Positions 9,420 through 18,268 are shown, numbered from the stretch's first letter. The stretch is DNA of 64,000 nt from Desulfovibrio sp. A2 (GCF_000226255.1 NZ_AGFG01000061.1:186001-250000), one strand, 5' to 3'. Made by a program: numbers and translations. The notes: generated from the sequence alone by a model not told the origin.

Positions 9420-9872
9420 ATGACCGAACCCGCCCCCCTGCACCTCGTGGCCCCCTGCGGGCTGGACTGTTCGCGCTGCGTCAACTGCGGCGAAGGCCAG
9501 GTGGCCGCACACGCAAAGGCCATCCGCGATATCCTCGGCCCCAGCTTCGGCCCGTTCGCTGAACGGCTTGCGGCCATGAACCCGGCCCTGGCCGAGTACC
9601 CGGCCTTTGCCCGCGTGCTGGATGCGCTGGCGGAGGGTACGTGCCCCGGCTGCAAGACCGAGCGCCGCACCTGCCTGCCCACCTGCAAGGTGGCTGGGTG
9701 CGCCGCCGCGCGCGGACTGGACTTTTGCGCCGACTGCGCGGACTACCCCTGCGCCGACACCGGTCTGCCGCCCCGGCTGGAGCAGAAGTGGCGCGCCTGC
9801 AACGACCACATCCGCGCGGCGGGGCGCGACGCCTTCCTGCGCGCCCTTGCCGAAACGCCCCGCTACCTGTAG
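9420..9872 (+). CDS. DUF3795 family cysteine-rich protein
   Basis: A 150-residue protein rich in cysteine: CGLDCSRCVNCGEG at the N-terminus, then CPGCKTERRTCLPTCKVAGC and DFCADCADYPC. This spacing is typical of DUF3795 proteins, thought to bind zinc or an iron-sulfur centre; no activity is established. It has no signal peptide and is probably cytoplasmic. It lies 93 bases upstream of cobA/hemD on the same strand and diverges from the lipoprotein gene. The spacer to cobA/hemD contains its own palindrome, so separate regulation is possible. Confidence 0.8.
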   Translation: MTEPAPLHLVAPCGLDCSRCVNCGEGQVAAHAKAIRDILGPSFGPFAERLAAMNPALAEYPAFARVLDALAEGTCPGCKTERRTCLPTCKVAGCAAARGLDFCADCADYPCADTGLPPRLEQKWRACNDHIRAAGRDAFLRALAETPRYL

Positions 9873-9906
9873 GCTGCGGCGCGCAAGAGTTTGGATTTTT
9901 TTAGGT

Positions 9907-9929
9907 GAAATAACGCAAAAGTTTATTTC
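9907..9929. promoter_or_regulatory. A/T-rich palindrome upstream of cobA/hemD
   Basis: The arms GAAATAA and TTATTTC, nine bases apart, sit in an A/T-rich patch 37 bases before the cobA/hemD start. The composition contrasts with the GC-rich surroundings and suggests a promoter with an operator. I cannot assign a regulator. Confidence 0.35.
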
Positions 9930-9965
9930 GCGTCCGTACTCGGCGCGCCATATACCGGAGGAAGG

Positions 9966-11477
9966 ATGAAGGTCTATCTCATCGGCGCGGGGCCCGGCGA
10001 CCCCGGCCTGCTCACGCTCAAGGGCAAGCGCATCCTCGAATCGGCGGACGTCATCGTTTACGACTACCTCGCCAACGACGCGTTCCTCGCCTATGCCAAG
10101 CCCGGCGCGGAAATCATCTACGTGGGCAAGAAGGGCGGCGACCACACCCTGTCGCAGGACGGCATCAACCGCCTGATCGTGGACAAGGCCAAGGAAGGCA
10201 AGACCGTGGCTCGCCTGAAGGGCGGCGACCCGTACATGTTCGGGCGCGGCGGCGAAGAGGCCGAAGAACTTCTGGATGCCGGGGTGCCCTTCGAGGAAGT
10301 GCCCGGCGTCACCAGCGCCGTGGCCGGTCCCGCTTACGCGGGCATACCGCTGACGCACCGCTCCTACTCCTCGTCCGTGTCATTCATCACCGGGCACGAA
10401 GACCCCACCAAACCCGGCTCGGTGCACAACTGGAAGGCCCTGGCCGACAGCGCGAGCACCCTGGTCTTCTTCATGGGCATGAAGAACCTGCCCGAAATCT
10501 CGCGCAAGCTCATCGAGGCGGGCATGCCTGCGGAAACCCCGGCCGCGCTGGTGCACTGGGGCACCACCGCCCGCCACCGCAGCCTTGTGGCCACCATCGC
10601 CACCCTGCCGCAAGAAGGACCCAAGCACGGCTTCACCAATCCCTCGCTCATCGTGGTGGGCGGGGTGGTCAACCTGCACGATCGGTTGAACTGGTTCGAG
10701 CAGAAGCCCCTGCTGGGTCAGGGCGTGGTGGTCACCCGCGCGCGCGAGCAGGCCAGCGGCCTGGCCGAGGCCCTGCGCGAACTGGGCGCCGACGTGGTGC
10801 AGTTTCCCACCATCGAGATCATTCCCCTTGCCGACTACGCCCCGGTGGACGCGGCCATCCGCGATCTGCCCGGCTATGACTGGGTGGTGTTCACCTCGGT
10901 CAACGGCGTGAAGCACTTCTGGAACCGCCTTGCCGCGTGCGGGCAGGATTCGCGCGCGCTGGCCGGGCGCAAGGTGGCCGCCATCGGCCCCGCCACCGCC
11001 GACGTGCTGCGGACAAAGGGCATCGAGCCGGACTTCATCCCCGAAAAGTACGTGGCTGAAGGCGTGGTGGAAGGCATGCTGGCGCGCGGCATGGGCGGCA
11101 AGCGCGTGCTGCTGCCCCGCGCCCGCGAGGCGCGCGAGGTGCTGCCCGACGAACTACGCAAGGCCGGGGCCGTGGTGGACGTGCTGCCGGTGTATGAAAC
11201 CGTGCCCAGCACCGCCCGCAAGGACGACGTGCTGGCCCGCATGCAGGAAGGGCGCATCCATTGCGTGACCTTCGGCTCCTCGTCCACGGTGGACAACTTC
11301 TTCTCGCTGGTGCCCGTGGACATGGTGAAGGCCCACCCCGAGGTGAAGCTGGCCTGCATCGGTCCCGTCACCCGCAAGACGCTGGAAGGCTACGGCCTGA
11401 CCTGCCACATCCAGCCCGAGGACTTCACCATCCCCGCGCTGGTGGATGAGCTGGTCAAGCGGTTGCCTGATCTGTAG
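9966..11477 (+). CDS. cobA/hemD: Uroporphyrinogen-III C-methyltransferase / uroporphyrinogen-III synthase fusion
   Basis: A bifunctional 503-residue enzyme of tetrapyrrole synthesis. Residues 1 to about 245 are the SAM-dependent methyltransferase (GAGPGDPGLLTLKG at 7-20, LKGGDPYMFGRGGEE near 85-99, VPGVTSA). Residues about 250-503 are uroporphyrinogen-III synthase (VVTRAREQASGLAEAL, DWVVFTSVNGVKHF, AAIGPATADVL, VTFGSSSTVDNF). HemD makes uroporphyrinogen III and CobA methylates it twice to precorrin-2, feeding siroheme, cobalamin and the alternative heme route of sulfate reducers. GGAGGAAGG precedes the ATG. Fusions of this pair are known in clostridia and Desulfovibrio. Confidence 0.95.
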   Translation: MKVYLIGAGPGDPGLLTLKGKRILESADVIVYDYLANDAFLAYAKPGAEIIYVGKKGGDHTLSQDGINRLIVDKAKEGKTVARLKGGDPYMFGRGGEEAEELLDAGVPFEEVPGVTSAVAGPAYAGIPLTHRSYSSSVSFITGHEDPTKPGSVHNWKALADSASTLVFFMGMKNLPEISRKLIEAGMPAETPAALVHWGTTARHRSLVATIATLPQEGPKHGFTNPSLIVVGGVVNLHDRLNWFEQKPLLGQGVVVTRAREQASGLAEALRELGADVVQFPTIEIIPLADYAPVDAAIRDLPGYDWVVFTSVNGVKHFWNRLAACGQDSRALAGRKVAAIGPATADVLRTKGIEPDFIPEKYVAEGVVEGMLARGMGGKRVLLPRAREAREVLPDELRKAGAVVDVLPVYETVPSTARKDDVLARMQEGRIHCVTFGSSSTVDNFFSLVPVDMVKAHPEVKLACIGPVTRKTLEGYGLTCHIQPEDFTIPALVDELVKRLPDL

Positions 11478-11702
11478 GCGGGTTTGAATGGGGGCGGCGC
11501 GGTGCGCGCTGCCCGGCGATCGCCCTGTTCCGCCTGTTCGTTTGCCCCGCCGGTGCAGGACCATGCGCCAGTGCGACACCATTTGACAGGCGGAACGTCC
11601 CGTGTTGTGAGGAATGCGTGACCGGAGTGATCCAGTCCGCAATCCCGCCCGGCCCCGCGCCGGGCGCGGCATCCTTACGGACACACAAGGGAGGGACCCC
11701 GC

Positions 11703-12146
11703 ATGGGCATCGTACGCGCCGTCTGCATCAGCGACAGAAAGGGTGAACGCAAGCGGGTGGTGGATTCCATCACCCTGCTCGAGGATTACGGCGTGGCGGA
11801 CGACGTGCACGCGGGCAGCGGCAGGCAGGTCAGCCTGCTGGCCGTGGAGAGCGTGGACGTGATGCGCCCGCGCATGCCGGAACTGGCGGCGGGCGACTTC
11901 GCGGAAAACATCCTGGTGGAAGGGCTGCCCCTGACCCTGTGCAAGGTGGGCGACCGGCTCACCGCCGGGCCGGACATCCTTCTGGAAATCACCCAGATCG
12001 GCAAGACCTGTCATTCCAAGTGCAACATCCACAAGACCGTGGGCTTCTGCATCATGCCCACGGAAGGGGTGTTCGCGCGGGTGCTGCGCGGCGGCGTGCT
12101 GCGCCCCGGCGACGCCGTGGACATGGCGAAAGAGGCGAAAGGCTAG
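11703..12146 (+). CDS. MOSC domain protein
   Basis: This 147-residue protein is a stand-alone MOSC domain, a fold related to the molybdenum-cofactor sulfurase C-terminus. Visible features are VADDVHAGSGRQVSLL, LAAGDFAENILVEG and the conserved cysteine region ITQIGKTCHSKCNIHK, where a Cys could carry sulfur. Such short MOSC proteins are linked to molybdenum/tungsten cofactor handling, but the exact substrate is unknown. It lies 225 bases after cobA/hemD and 86 bases before purN on the same strand. In this genome it fits a theme of Mo/W metabolism together with tupABC and tunR. GGGAGG precedes the ATG. Confidence 0.88.
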   Translation: MGIVRAVCISDRKGERKRVVDSITLLEDYGVADDVHAGSGRQVSLLAVESVDVMRPRMPELAAGDFAENILVEGLPLTLCKVGDRLTAGPDILLEITQIGKTCHSKCNIHKTVGFCIMPTEGVFARVLRGGVLRPGDAVDMAKEAKG

Positions 12147-12232
12147 CCCCGCAAGGGGCGCGCCCCCGCCTGCCTGTCCGCTGGTCCGCTGGTCTGGGCA
12201 ACCGCTCGTCCGCCCTTTCGGCAAGGAGCCTC

Positions 12233-12916
12233 ATGACGCTGCAACTGGCCGTGCTGGCCTCCGGCAACGGGTCGAACCTGCAAGCCATCCTCGACCGCAT
12301 CGCCGATGGCGCACTGGACGCGAAGGTGCGCCTTGTGCTGTGCAACAAGCCCGATGCCCGCGCCCTTGCGCGCGCCCGCGCTGCGGGCGTGGCGCATCTG
12401 GCCCTTGCCCCGGCGGACCATCCGGACCGCGAATCCTTCGACGCCGCCATGGTGGCGGCCATCCGGGAACATGGCGCGGACACCGTGGTGCTGGCAGGGT
12501 ACATGCGCCTGCTCACGCCGGGCTTTCTGGCGGCGTTTTCCGGCCGGGTGGTGAACATCCATCCGGCGCTGCTGCCCAGCTTTCCGGGGTTGCGCGGCGC
12601 GGCGGACGCCCAGGACTATGGCGTGACCCTGGCCGGGTGCACCGTGCATTTCGTGGACGAGCAGGTGGACCACGGCGCGGTCATCGTGCAGGCGGCCGTG
12701 CCGGTGCATGCGGGCGAGCCGCTGGATGATCTGAAGGCGCGGATTCACGCCATGGAGCACCGCATTTATCCGCAGGCCTTGCAGTGGCTGGCCGAGGGGC
12801 GGGTGCGGCAGGAGGGCCGGGTGGTGCGGGTGTTGCCGCGCCTTGACGGCAAGGCCGTCGCGGGCATCCCCGACGGACCGTGGTTGGTGTGGCCGCCGCT
12901 GGAGTCGGGCTTTTAG
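12233..12916 (+). CDS. purN: Phosphoribosylglycinamide formyltransferase
   Basis: PurN transfers a formyl group from 10-formyl-tetrahydrofolate to GAR in purine synthesis. The 227-residue protein shows LAVLASGNGSNLQAIL at the start (phosphate-binding loop), VVLAGYMRLLTPGFL, the catalytic NIHPALLPSFPG (Asn108, His110) and FVDEQVDHGAVI with the catalytic Asp. Length is slightly above the usual 190-212 because of a C-terminal tail. AAGGAG precedes the ATG. It follows the MOSC gene on the same strand with an 86-base gap. Confidence 0.96.
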   Translation: MTLQLAVLASGNGSNLQAILDRIADGALDAKVRLVLCNKPDARALARARAAGVAHLALAPADHPDRESFDAAMVAAIREHGADTVVLAGYMRLLTPGFLAAFSGRVVNIHPALLPSFPGLRGAADAQDYGVTLAGCTVHFVDEQVDHGAVIVQAAVPVHAGEPLDDLKARIHAMEHRIYPQALQWLAEGRVRQEGRVVRVLPRLDGKAVAGIPDGPWLVWPPLESGF

Positions 12917-12959
12917 ACGTCCACACTCCGTCTTTTGCCCTCCGGCTGCGTCAGATTTC

Positions 12960-13010
12960 GTCTTTTACTCCGGTCACGTACGGCAAAAGTACGCTCCCTT
13001 CGTAAAAGAC
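12960..13010. repeat. Intergenic inverted repeat with nested hairpin
   Basis: The ends are GTCTTTTAC and GTAAAAGAC, a perfect 9-bp inverted repeat enclosing about 33 bases. Inside it lies a second small palindrome built on CGTAC and GTACG, with CTCCGGTCACGTAC on one side. The layout resembles the mobile hairpin repeats found between genes in many proteobacteria. It lies between purN and the LysE gene and could also act as the purN terminator. Confidence 0.5.
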
Positions 13011-13124
13011 TCATCTTCCTTGCCGGAGAACGAAAATCCTGTCGTGTGACCGGCGCGTAACCGCGCGGGTTTCGTTTCTCACCATCTATTCAAGATAGTG
13101 GGCAAATCACCAGCCCTTCCCGTC

Positions 13125-13736
13125 ATGCTATACAATCTCTTCGCCCTGTTCGGCCTGTGCATGGTGGGCCGCATGAGTCCCGGCCCGGACATGATGCTGC
13201 TGGTGCGCCACGGCGCGGGCGGCCCCACGCGCGCGGCCTATGCCTGCGTTCTGGGCATCTGTCTTGGGCTTACCTTTCACGTGACCTGGGCGGTGCTGGG
13301 CACCGGCCTGTTGCAGGGCAGCCCCCGCACGTTTCAGGCGGTGCAGTTGGCCGGGGCCGGGTATCTGGCCTGGGTGGGGTGGAAGGCCTTGCGGGCGCGG
13401 GCCGACGAAGAGGGCGAGGACGCCGCGCCGCCCACCCTGCGCGAGGGCTTTCGCGACGGGCTGTTCTGCAACTTGCTGAACCCCAAGGTGACGCTGTTCA
13501 TCCTCTCGGTGTTCACGCAGTTCGTGGCCCCCGGCACGCCCACGGGCGAGCGGGTGGCCTACGGCGCGGTCATCGTGCTGGAGGCGCTGGTGGGCTGGAC
13601 CATCTTCGTGCGCTTTCTGGACACCGCGCCCATGCGCCGCTTCTACGAGCGGCACGGCCTGCATCTGGTGCGGCTTACCGGCGCGCTGCTGCTGTTGCTG
13701 GCGGGGTGGAGCGTGGTGTCCTTCCTGCGCGGGTAG
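13125..13736 (+). CDS. LysE/RhtB family exporter
   Basis: This 203-residue inner-membrane protein has the LysE family opening, FALFGLCMVGRMSPGPDMMLLVRHG, a segment GFRDGLFCNLLNPKVTLFILSVF typical of RhtB-type amino-acid exporters, and about six hydrophobic helices. Such carriers export amino acids or their analogues; the substrate cannot be read from sequence. I chose the ATG at 13125 because the product then begins like its relatives. A GTG at 13098 is in frame, but neither start has a strong ribosome site. It converges with the histidine kinase gene, with no obvious terminator between them. Confidence 0.85.
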   Translation: MLYNLFALFGLCMVGRMSPGPDMMLLVRHGAGGPTRAAYACVLGICLGLTFHVTWAVLGTGLLQGSPRTFQAVQLAGAGYLAWVGWKALRARADEEGEDAAPPTLREGFRDGLFCNLLNPKVTLFILSVFTQFVAPGTPTGERVAYGAVIVLEALVGWTIFVRFLDTAPMRRFYERHGLHLVRLTGALLLLLAGWSVVSFLRG

Positions 13737-13886
13737 GGCTGCCGCCGGATGGCCCGCCCGTCCGTGAGCCTCTCGTCCTTGGATGTCTCGCCTTTTGCCC
13801 TCTCGCTCCCGGTGCTCTCGTCGGTGGACAGGCCGCGCCGCAGGTTGCGGGGGCGCATCTGCCGGCTGCGCACCGGGCCTCGTCCG

Positions 13887-16202
13887 CTACATCTGGCAAC
13901 CGGGAAATTCCGGCGGCGGGGGCGGCGCAGCGCATTCGCCGGTGGGCAGCGGCAGGCGGACGATGAAGGTGGTGCCCCGGCCCGCCTCCGACGTCACGTC
14001 GAAGGTGCCCCCGTGGTTGCGGGTGACGATGAAGTAGGACACCGACAGGCCAAGCCCGGTGCCCACGCCCACCTCCTTGGTGGTGAAGAACGGCTCGAAC
14101 ACCCGCCGCCGCACCTCTTCCGGCATGCCGGTGCCGTTGTCCTGCACTTCTAACCGTACGCAGGCCCCGTCCACCCTGGTGCGCAGCACGATGCGCGGCT
14201 CTTCGCGCGTGGCCCCGCCCTGCGCGGCGATGGCCTGCGCGGCGTTGCGCAGCAGGTTCAGCATCACCTGGGATATCTCCTGTTCCGAGCAGACCACCGG
14301 CGGCAGGTCGGGCGCATAGTCGCGCACGATGGTGATGTTGCGGAAGTCGTAGCGCTTCTTCAGGTCGTAGTCGCTGGCGGCGATGTCCACCGTGCGGTCC
14401 AGCAGGGGGTGCAGGTCCACCGTGGTGCGGCGGTCGCCGCTGGCGCGGCTGAATTCCAGCATGTTGGTGATGATGTGGGCGGCCCGGCACCCCGCCTCGC
14501 GGATGCTTTCCAGGAATTCCATGATCCGCCGTTCGGTGAGGTACGCGCGGATCACCGGCAGCGAACAGCCCAGCCGCTGCGCCGCCTCTTCGTTGGCGGG
14601 CAAGCCGTCGGCCAGCCTGCGCTGGATGTTCTGGGCCCCCTGCAGGATGGCCCCCAGCGGGTTGTTGATCTCGTGCGCCATGCCCGCCGCCAGCCCGCCC
14701 ACGGAAAGCATCTTTTCCGACTGCACCAGCACTTCTTCCATGCGCACCCGCTCGGTCACGTCGTCGATGCGCAGCACGCCGCCGTCCGTGGCGCCGTCGC
14801 CGGTCACGTTGCCGGTCACCTCGCTGTTCATGGGGTACAGGGAAACGTCTTCGTACCGGTAGTGTCCCTCGTGCAGGGTGACCACCCGTTCGCGGTCCAC
14901 CGGAATGCGGCGGGCCAGCGCGGTGGCCAGCCGGATGGCCACGTCCGCGTAGCCGGGCAGCAGTTCGGCCAGGGGCATGCCCGCGGGCGTCACGGCGTGC
15001 CCGGTGCGGCGCAGCGCCGCCGGGTTCATGCGCACCGTGCGGCAGTGCCCGTCCAGGGCGATGATGGCCGAGGGCATGGCGTCCATCATCTGCTGCACGT
15101 AGGTGCGGGTGCGGCGCAGGGCGGCCTCGCGCTGGCGCACCGTGGCGGCCATGTCGCGGAATTCGCGGTCCACCTCGGCCAGTTCCGCAAGCCGGTTGCC
15201 GTCCGGGGGCGGCAGGTCGTAGCTGCCGCCCGAAACCAGCCGGATGGACTGGCAGAACGCCGTCAGCGGCCGGGCCAGGGTCCATTCCAGCTCGGCCAGC
15301 AGCGACACGGCGAACACCGTCAGCAACACCGTGAGCAACAGCAGGAAGATGGCCATCTCGCGGGCCACCTCGGCCAGCACGGCCGCTTGCCGCTTCAGGG
15401 TGATGATGGTCCAGCCCGGCCCGTCAACCTCGGCCGTGCAGGCGAACCACGCTTCCCCGTCCAGCCGTATCCGGTGCACGGACCCGTCGTCGCGGCGGGG
15501 GGCGTCCCCCCTCGCGGCAAGGCCGAAGAAGGGCAGATGGCCGATGTTTTCCTGGCGCTGCACGCGGGTCAGGTCGGGGTGGGCGATGAGGTTGCCGTAG
15601 GCGTCGGCCAGCAGCACCGCGCCATCCTCGCCGGGCAGCAGGTGCTGCACGTGGTCCTGCAACTGGTTCAGACGCAGCGCGCCCACCAGTTGGCCGCCGC
15701 CCTCAAGAGTCTCGCTGATGTACACCACCACTTCGCCGGTGTCGGGCAGGGGGGCCGGGCTGCCGAGCATGTAGCCGTGCCCGCCCGGATTCTGCCCCGC
15801 ATGGTCCCGCAGGACCGGAAAGTCCACCATGACCGGCCCGTCGGGCAGCGAGAAGACCACCCGCCGCGAGGCGTCGAGCAGCATGACCCGCGCGAAGTAC
15901 TGGCGCGTGGCGCGCCTGCGCCCCAGTTCCTCGGCCACGCGGGCGGGCGAGGGCGAGGCGGGCAGCGCCGACGCCAGCCGGCTCAGGGACAGGGCGGCGT
16001 TGTCCACGTGTTCTTCGATGTAGTGGGCCAGCGTGGCCGTGAGCAGGGCGCTTTGCCGCTCGAAGTCGGCCGTGCGGCCGAGAAAGGCGAAGGTCCCCGC
16101 GAAGGCCAGGACGCACAGGGCAAGCAGCGCCAGCCACACCAGCAGCCGGGTATGCAGCAGGCGGCGCAGCGTGCGTGACGTGGCGGCGGGTGCGGCGTTC
16201 AT
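13887..16202 (-). CDS. Membrane sensor histidine kinase (Cache-HAMP-PAS-HisKA-HATPase)
   Basis: The 771-residue kinase has a membrane segment near residues 18-40, a periplasmic Cache-like domain to about 285, a second membrane segment rich in Leu/Val (about 288-310), HAMP, a PAS domain (about 370-480), a HisKA dimerisation helix with AAGMAHEINNPLGAI (His near 508) and an ATPase domain with DNGTGMPEE and GTGLGLSVSY. It is intact and should autophosphorylate. Its ATG overlaps the stop of the upstream binding-protein gene (ATGA), so the two are made together and the binding protein may present ligand to the Cache domain. No response regulator gene is adjacent. Confidence 0.92.
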   Translation of the reverse strand: MNAAPAATSRTLRRLLHTRLLVWLALLALCVLAFAGTFAFLGRTADFERQSALLTATLAHYIEEHVDNAALSLSRLASALPASPSPARVAEELGRRRATRQYFARVMLLDASRRVVFSLPDGPVMVDFPVLRDHAGQNPGGHGYMLGSPAPLPDTGEVVVYISETLEGGGQLVGALRLNQLQDHVQHLLPGEDGAVLLADAYGNLIAHPDLTRVQRQENIGHLPFFGLAARGDAPRRDDGSVHRIRLDGEAWFACTAEVDGPGWTIITLKRQAAVLAEVAREMAIFLLLLTVLLTVFAVSLLAELEWTLARPLTAFCQSIRLVSGGSYDLPPPDGNRLAELAEVDREFRDMAATVRQREAALRRTRTYVQQMMDAMPSAIIALDGHCRTVRMNPAALRRTGHAVTPAGMPLAELLPGYADVAIRLATALARRIPVDRERVVTLHEGHYRYEDVSLYPMNSEVTGNVTGDGATDGGVLRIDDVTERVRMEEVLVQSEKMLSVGGLAAGMAHEINNPLGAILQGAQNIQRRLADGLPANEEAAQRLGCSLPVIRAYLTERRIMEFLESIREAGCRAAHIITNMLEFSRASGDRRTTVDLHPLLDRTVDIAASDYDLKKRYDFRNITIVRDYAPDLPPVVCSEQEISQVMLNLLRNAAQAIAAQGGATREEPRIVLRTRVDGACVRLEVQDNGTGMPEEVRRRVFEPFFTTKEVGVGTGLGLSVSYFIVTRNHGGTFDVTSEAGRGTTFIVRLPLPTGECAAPPPPPEFPGCQM

Positions 16203-17347
16203 TGCAGGGTCGCGAACTCACCGTCGCGGATGGTCAGGATGAATGAGCGGCGGTGCACGTCGCCGTACTGGTCGAGGCTGATGGGGCCGAGCACGCCGAC
16301 AAGGCCGCGCACCTCGGTCAGGGTTCGGGGCAGCATGGCCGGGTCGCCACCGGCGCGGTCCAGGGCGTCGCCCAGCACCATCACCGCCTCGTAGGCGAAG
16401 GCGGCGGCGAAATTGGGCTCCCAGCCGAAACGGGCGGCATAGGCGGCGTGAAAGTTGCGGAAGGTCTCGCCGTCAAGGTCGGCGGCGTAGGCGTGGGCGC
16501 AGACAAGGCCCTCCACGTCGCGCCCGCCCGCCAGCAGCAGTTCGCGCGTGTAGCCCCACGAGGAACTGTACAGGGCGGGAAAGAACCCGTCCCGGTGGAA
16601 CGCCTGCGCGGCCATGGCCACGTCGCGCGCCGGGCACACCAGCAGCACGCCGGATGCGGCCGACTGTCGGGCATGGCGCAATGCCTCGGTGAACTCCGTG
16701 CGGTCGGACGTGACGTAGGGCAGGTCTGCGGCCACGGTGCCGCCCAGTTCGCGGAACCGGGCCGCGAAGGCATCGGCGAAGGGGGTGGAGAAGGGGGCGT
16801 TGGCGGTTTCGCGGACGATGGCCACCTCGCGCAGCCCGTGCGCGCGGGCATACGAGGCCAGGTCCTTCGCCCACGAGGTGTTGGCGGGAATGACCCGGAA
16901 GAAGCCGTCCGCCTTGCCCTCCAACTCGGGGGCGCTGGTGGTGGGTGAAATCAGCGGCACCCCGGCGGTTTCCCACAGGGGCAGGGCGGCCACGGTCTGG
17001 CCGCTGGTCATGTGCCCCACGGTCACCTGCACGTTGCGGCCAAGCAGGCGGGTGACGGCGGCGCGGGCGTCATCGCCCGAGGTGCCGTCGTGCTCCGCCA
17101 CCAGTTCCAGCCGTCGTCCGGCCACGCCCCCCGCCGCGTTCAGGTGCTCCACGGCCAGTTGCGCGCCGTTGCGCCCCTGTACCCCAAGGTCGGACATCAG
17201 CCCTTCGAGCTGCCCGGCAAAGCCGATGCGCACGGTGCGCGGTTCGCGCGGCAGGGACAGCAGCGCCACGGCGGCGAGCACGGCCACGGCCGGAAGGGCG
17301 TACCGCGGGCGGCGGCCCGGTGCGTTGCCTTGGGGTGGATGCGGCAT
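16199..17347 (-). CDS. Periplasmic branched-chain-amino-acid-type binding protein coupled to a kinase
   Basis: A 382-residue type I periplasmic binding protein of the Leu/Ile/Val family. After a signal anchor (about residues 15-33) come VRIGFAGQLEGLMSDLG, NGAQLAVEHLNAAGGVAGRRLELV, VGHMTSGQTVAALPL and a second lobe with GFFPALYSSSWGYTRELLL. No ABC permease or ATPase gene is nearby. Instead its last four bases overlap the start of the histidine kinase gene, suggesting a sensing rather than transport role. The ATG at 17347 follows GAGAGGT and gives a proper signal peptide. A far longer upstream frame is a shadow. The ligand is unknown. Confidence 0.88.
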   Translation of the reverse strand: MPHPPQGNAPGRRPRYALPAVAVLAAVALLSLPREPRTVRIGFAGQLEGLMSDLGVQGRNGAQLAVEHLNAAGGVAGRRLELVAEHDGTSGDDARAAVTRLLGRNVQVTVGHMTSGQTVAALPLWETAGVPLISPTTSAPELEGKADGFFRVIPANTSWAKDLASYARAHGLREVAIVRETANAPFSTPFADAFAARFRELGGTVAADLPYVTSDRTEFTEALRHARQSAASGVLLVCPARDVAMAAQAFHRDGFFPALYSSSWGYTRELLLAGGRDVEGLVCAHAYAADLDGETFRNFHAAYAARFGWEPNFAAAFAYEAVMVLGDALDRAGGDPAMLPRTLTEVRGLVGVLGPISLDQYGDVHRRSFILTIRDGEFATLQ

Positions 17348-17566
17348 GTGACCTCTCGCGGGGAGATATGCCCGAAATCTTATAGCGGGCATGCGGGAAA
17401 GTCCATCCGGGGACACTCCGTGGCGACTCCGGGGATATCCCCGGCAGAGGGCGGCGGACCCCGGCCGCGCATGGGTGGACGCGCCTGACCGGCTCTGGCA
17501 CCATGAGCATGCGCGGTCCCCGCCGGGCGGCATGACGTCGCCGCCGGGCCGCGCAAGGGAGCCACC

Positions 17567-18268
17567 ATGTCCGCGCCCCATGATTCCACGGAAGCCGCCA
17601 GTGCCGGGGACGGCGCGTTCCGGCTGGAACTGTCCGCCGACGAGCGGGCCTGGCTGCTCGACCTGGCCCGTTGGGCCGTGCTGCGCCAACTGGCCGGCGA
17701 TGCAGGAGAACCCGGCGCGCCTGGCGCTTCGGCCGGTCTGGCCGGACCGGCCGGTCCGGCCGGTTCCGATGTCACGGACGCACCCGACGGGGCCGACGTT
17801 CCCGCACCGCCCCCCGGCGTGCTGCACCGTTCCCTCGGGGCGTTCGTCACCTTCAAGAAGGACGGGCACCTGCGCGGGTGCATCGGCTCCATGGTGGGCG
17901 ACGGCCCGCTGTACCGTACCGTGGCCCGCATGGCCCATGCGGCGGCCTTCGAGGACCCGCGCTTTCCGCCCGTGACCGCCGCCGAGGTTCCCGCGCTGGA
18001 ACTGGACATCTCGGTGCTTGGACCCATCACCCGCTGCGCGGACCCCGCCGCCGTGCGCATCGGCCGGCACGGACTGCTGGTGCGCCAGGGTTTCCGTTCC
18101 GGCGTGCTGCTGCCGCAGGTGCCCGTGGAATGGGGATGGGACCGCGAGACCTTTCTGGCCCAGACCTGCCGCAAAGCGGGCCTGCCCCCCGATGCGTGGC
18201 GGAATGCCTGGCGGGACGGCCACACCGAACTGTACTGGTTCGAGGCCGAGGTGTTCGGCGACGCATAG
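17567..18268 (+). CDS. AMMECR1 domain protein (AmmeMemoRadiSam protein A type)
   Basis: This 233-residue protein has the AMMECR1 fold: LGAFVTFKKDGHLRGCIGSM with the invariant LRGCIGS, AAAFEDPRFPPVT, ELDISVLGPI, and LLPQVPVEWGWDRETFLAQTC. The family is probably enzymatic but its reaction is not established. Between residues about 45 and 82 there is an Ala/Gly/Pro-rich low-complexity insertion, unusual for the family. The Memo and radical-SAM partners often found beside it are absent here. GGGAG precedes the ATG. It diverges from the binding-protein gene. Confidence 0.9.
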   Translation: MSAPHDSTEAASAGDGAFRLELSADERAWLLDLARWAVLRQLAGDAGEPGAPGASAGLAGPAGPAGSDVTDAPDGADVPAPPPGVLHRSLGAFVTFKKDGHLRGCIGSMVGDGPLYRTVARMAHAAAFEDPRFPPVTAAEVPALELDISVLGPITRCADPAAVRIGRHGLLVRQGFRSGVLLPQVPVEWGWDRETFLAQTCRKAGLPPDAWRNAWRDGHTELYWFEAEVFGDA

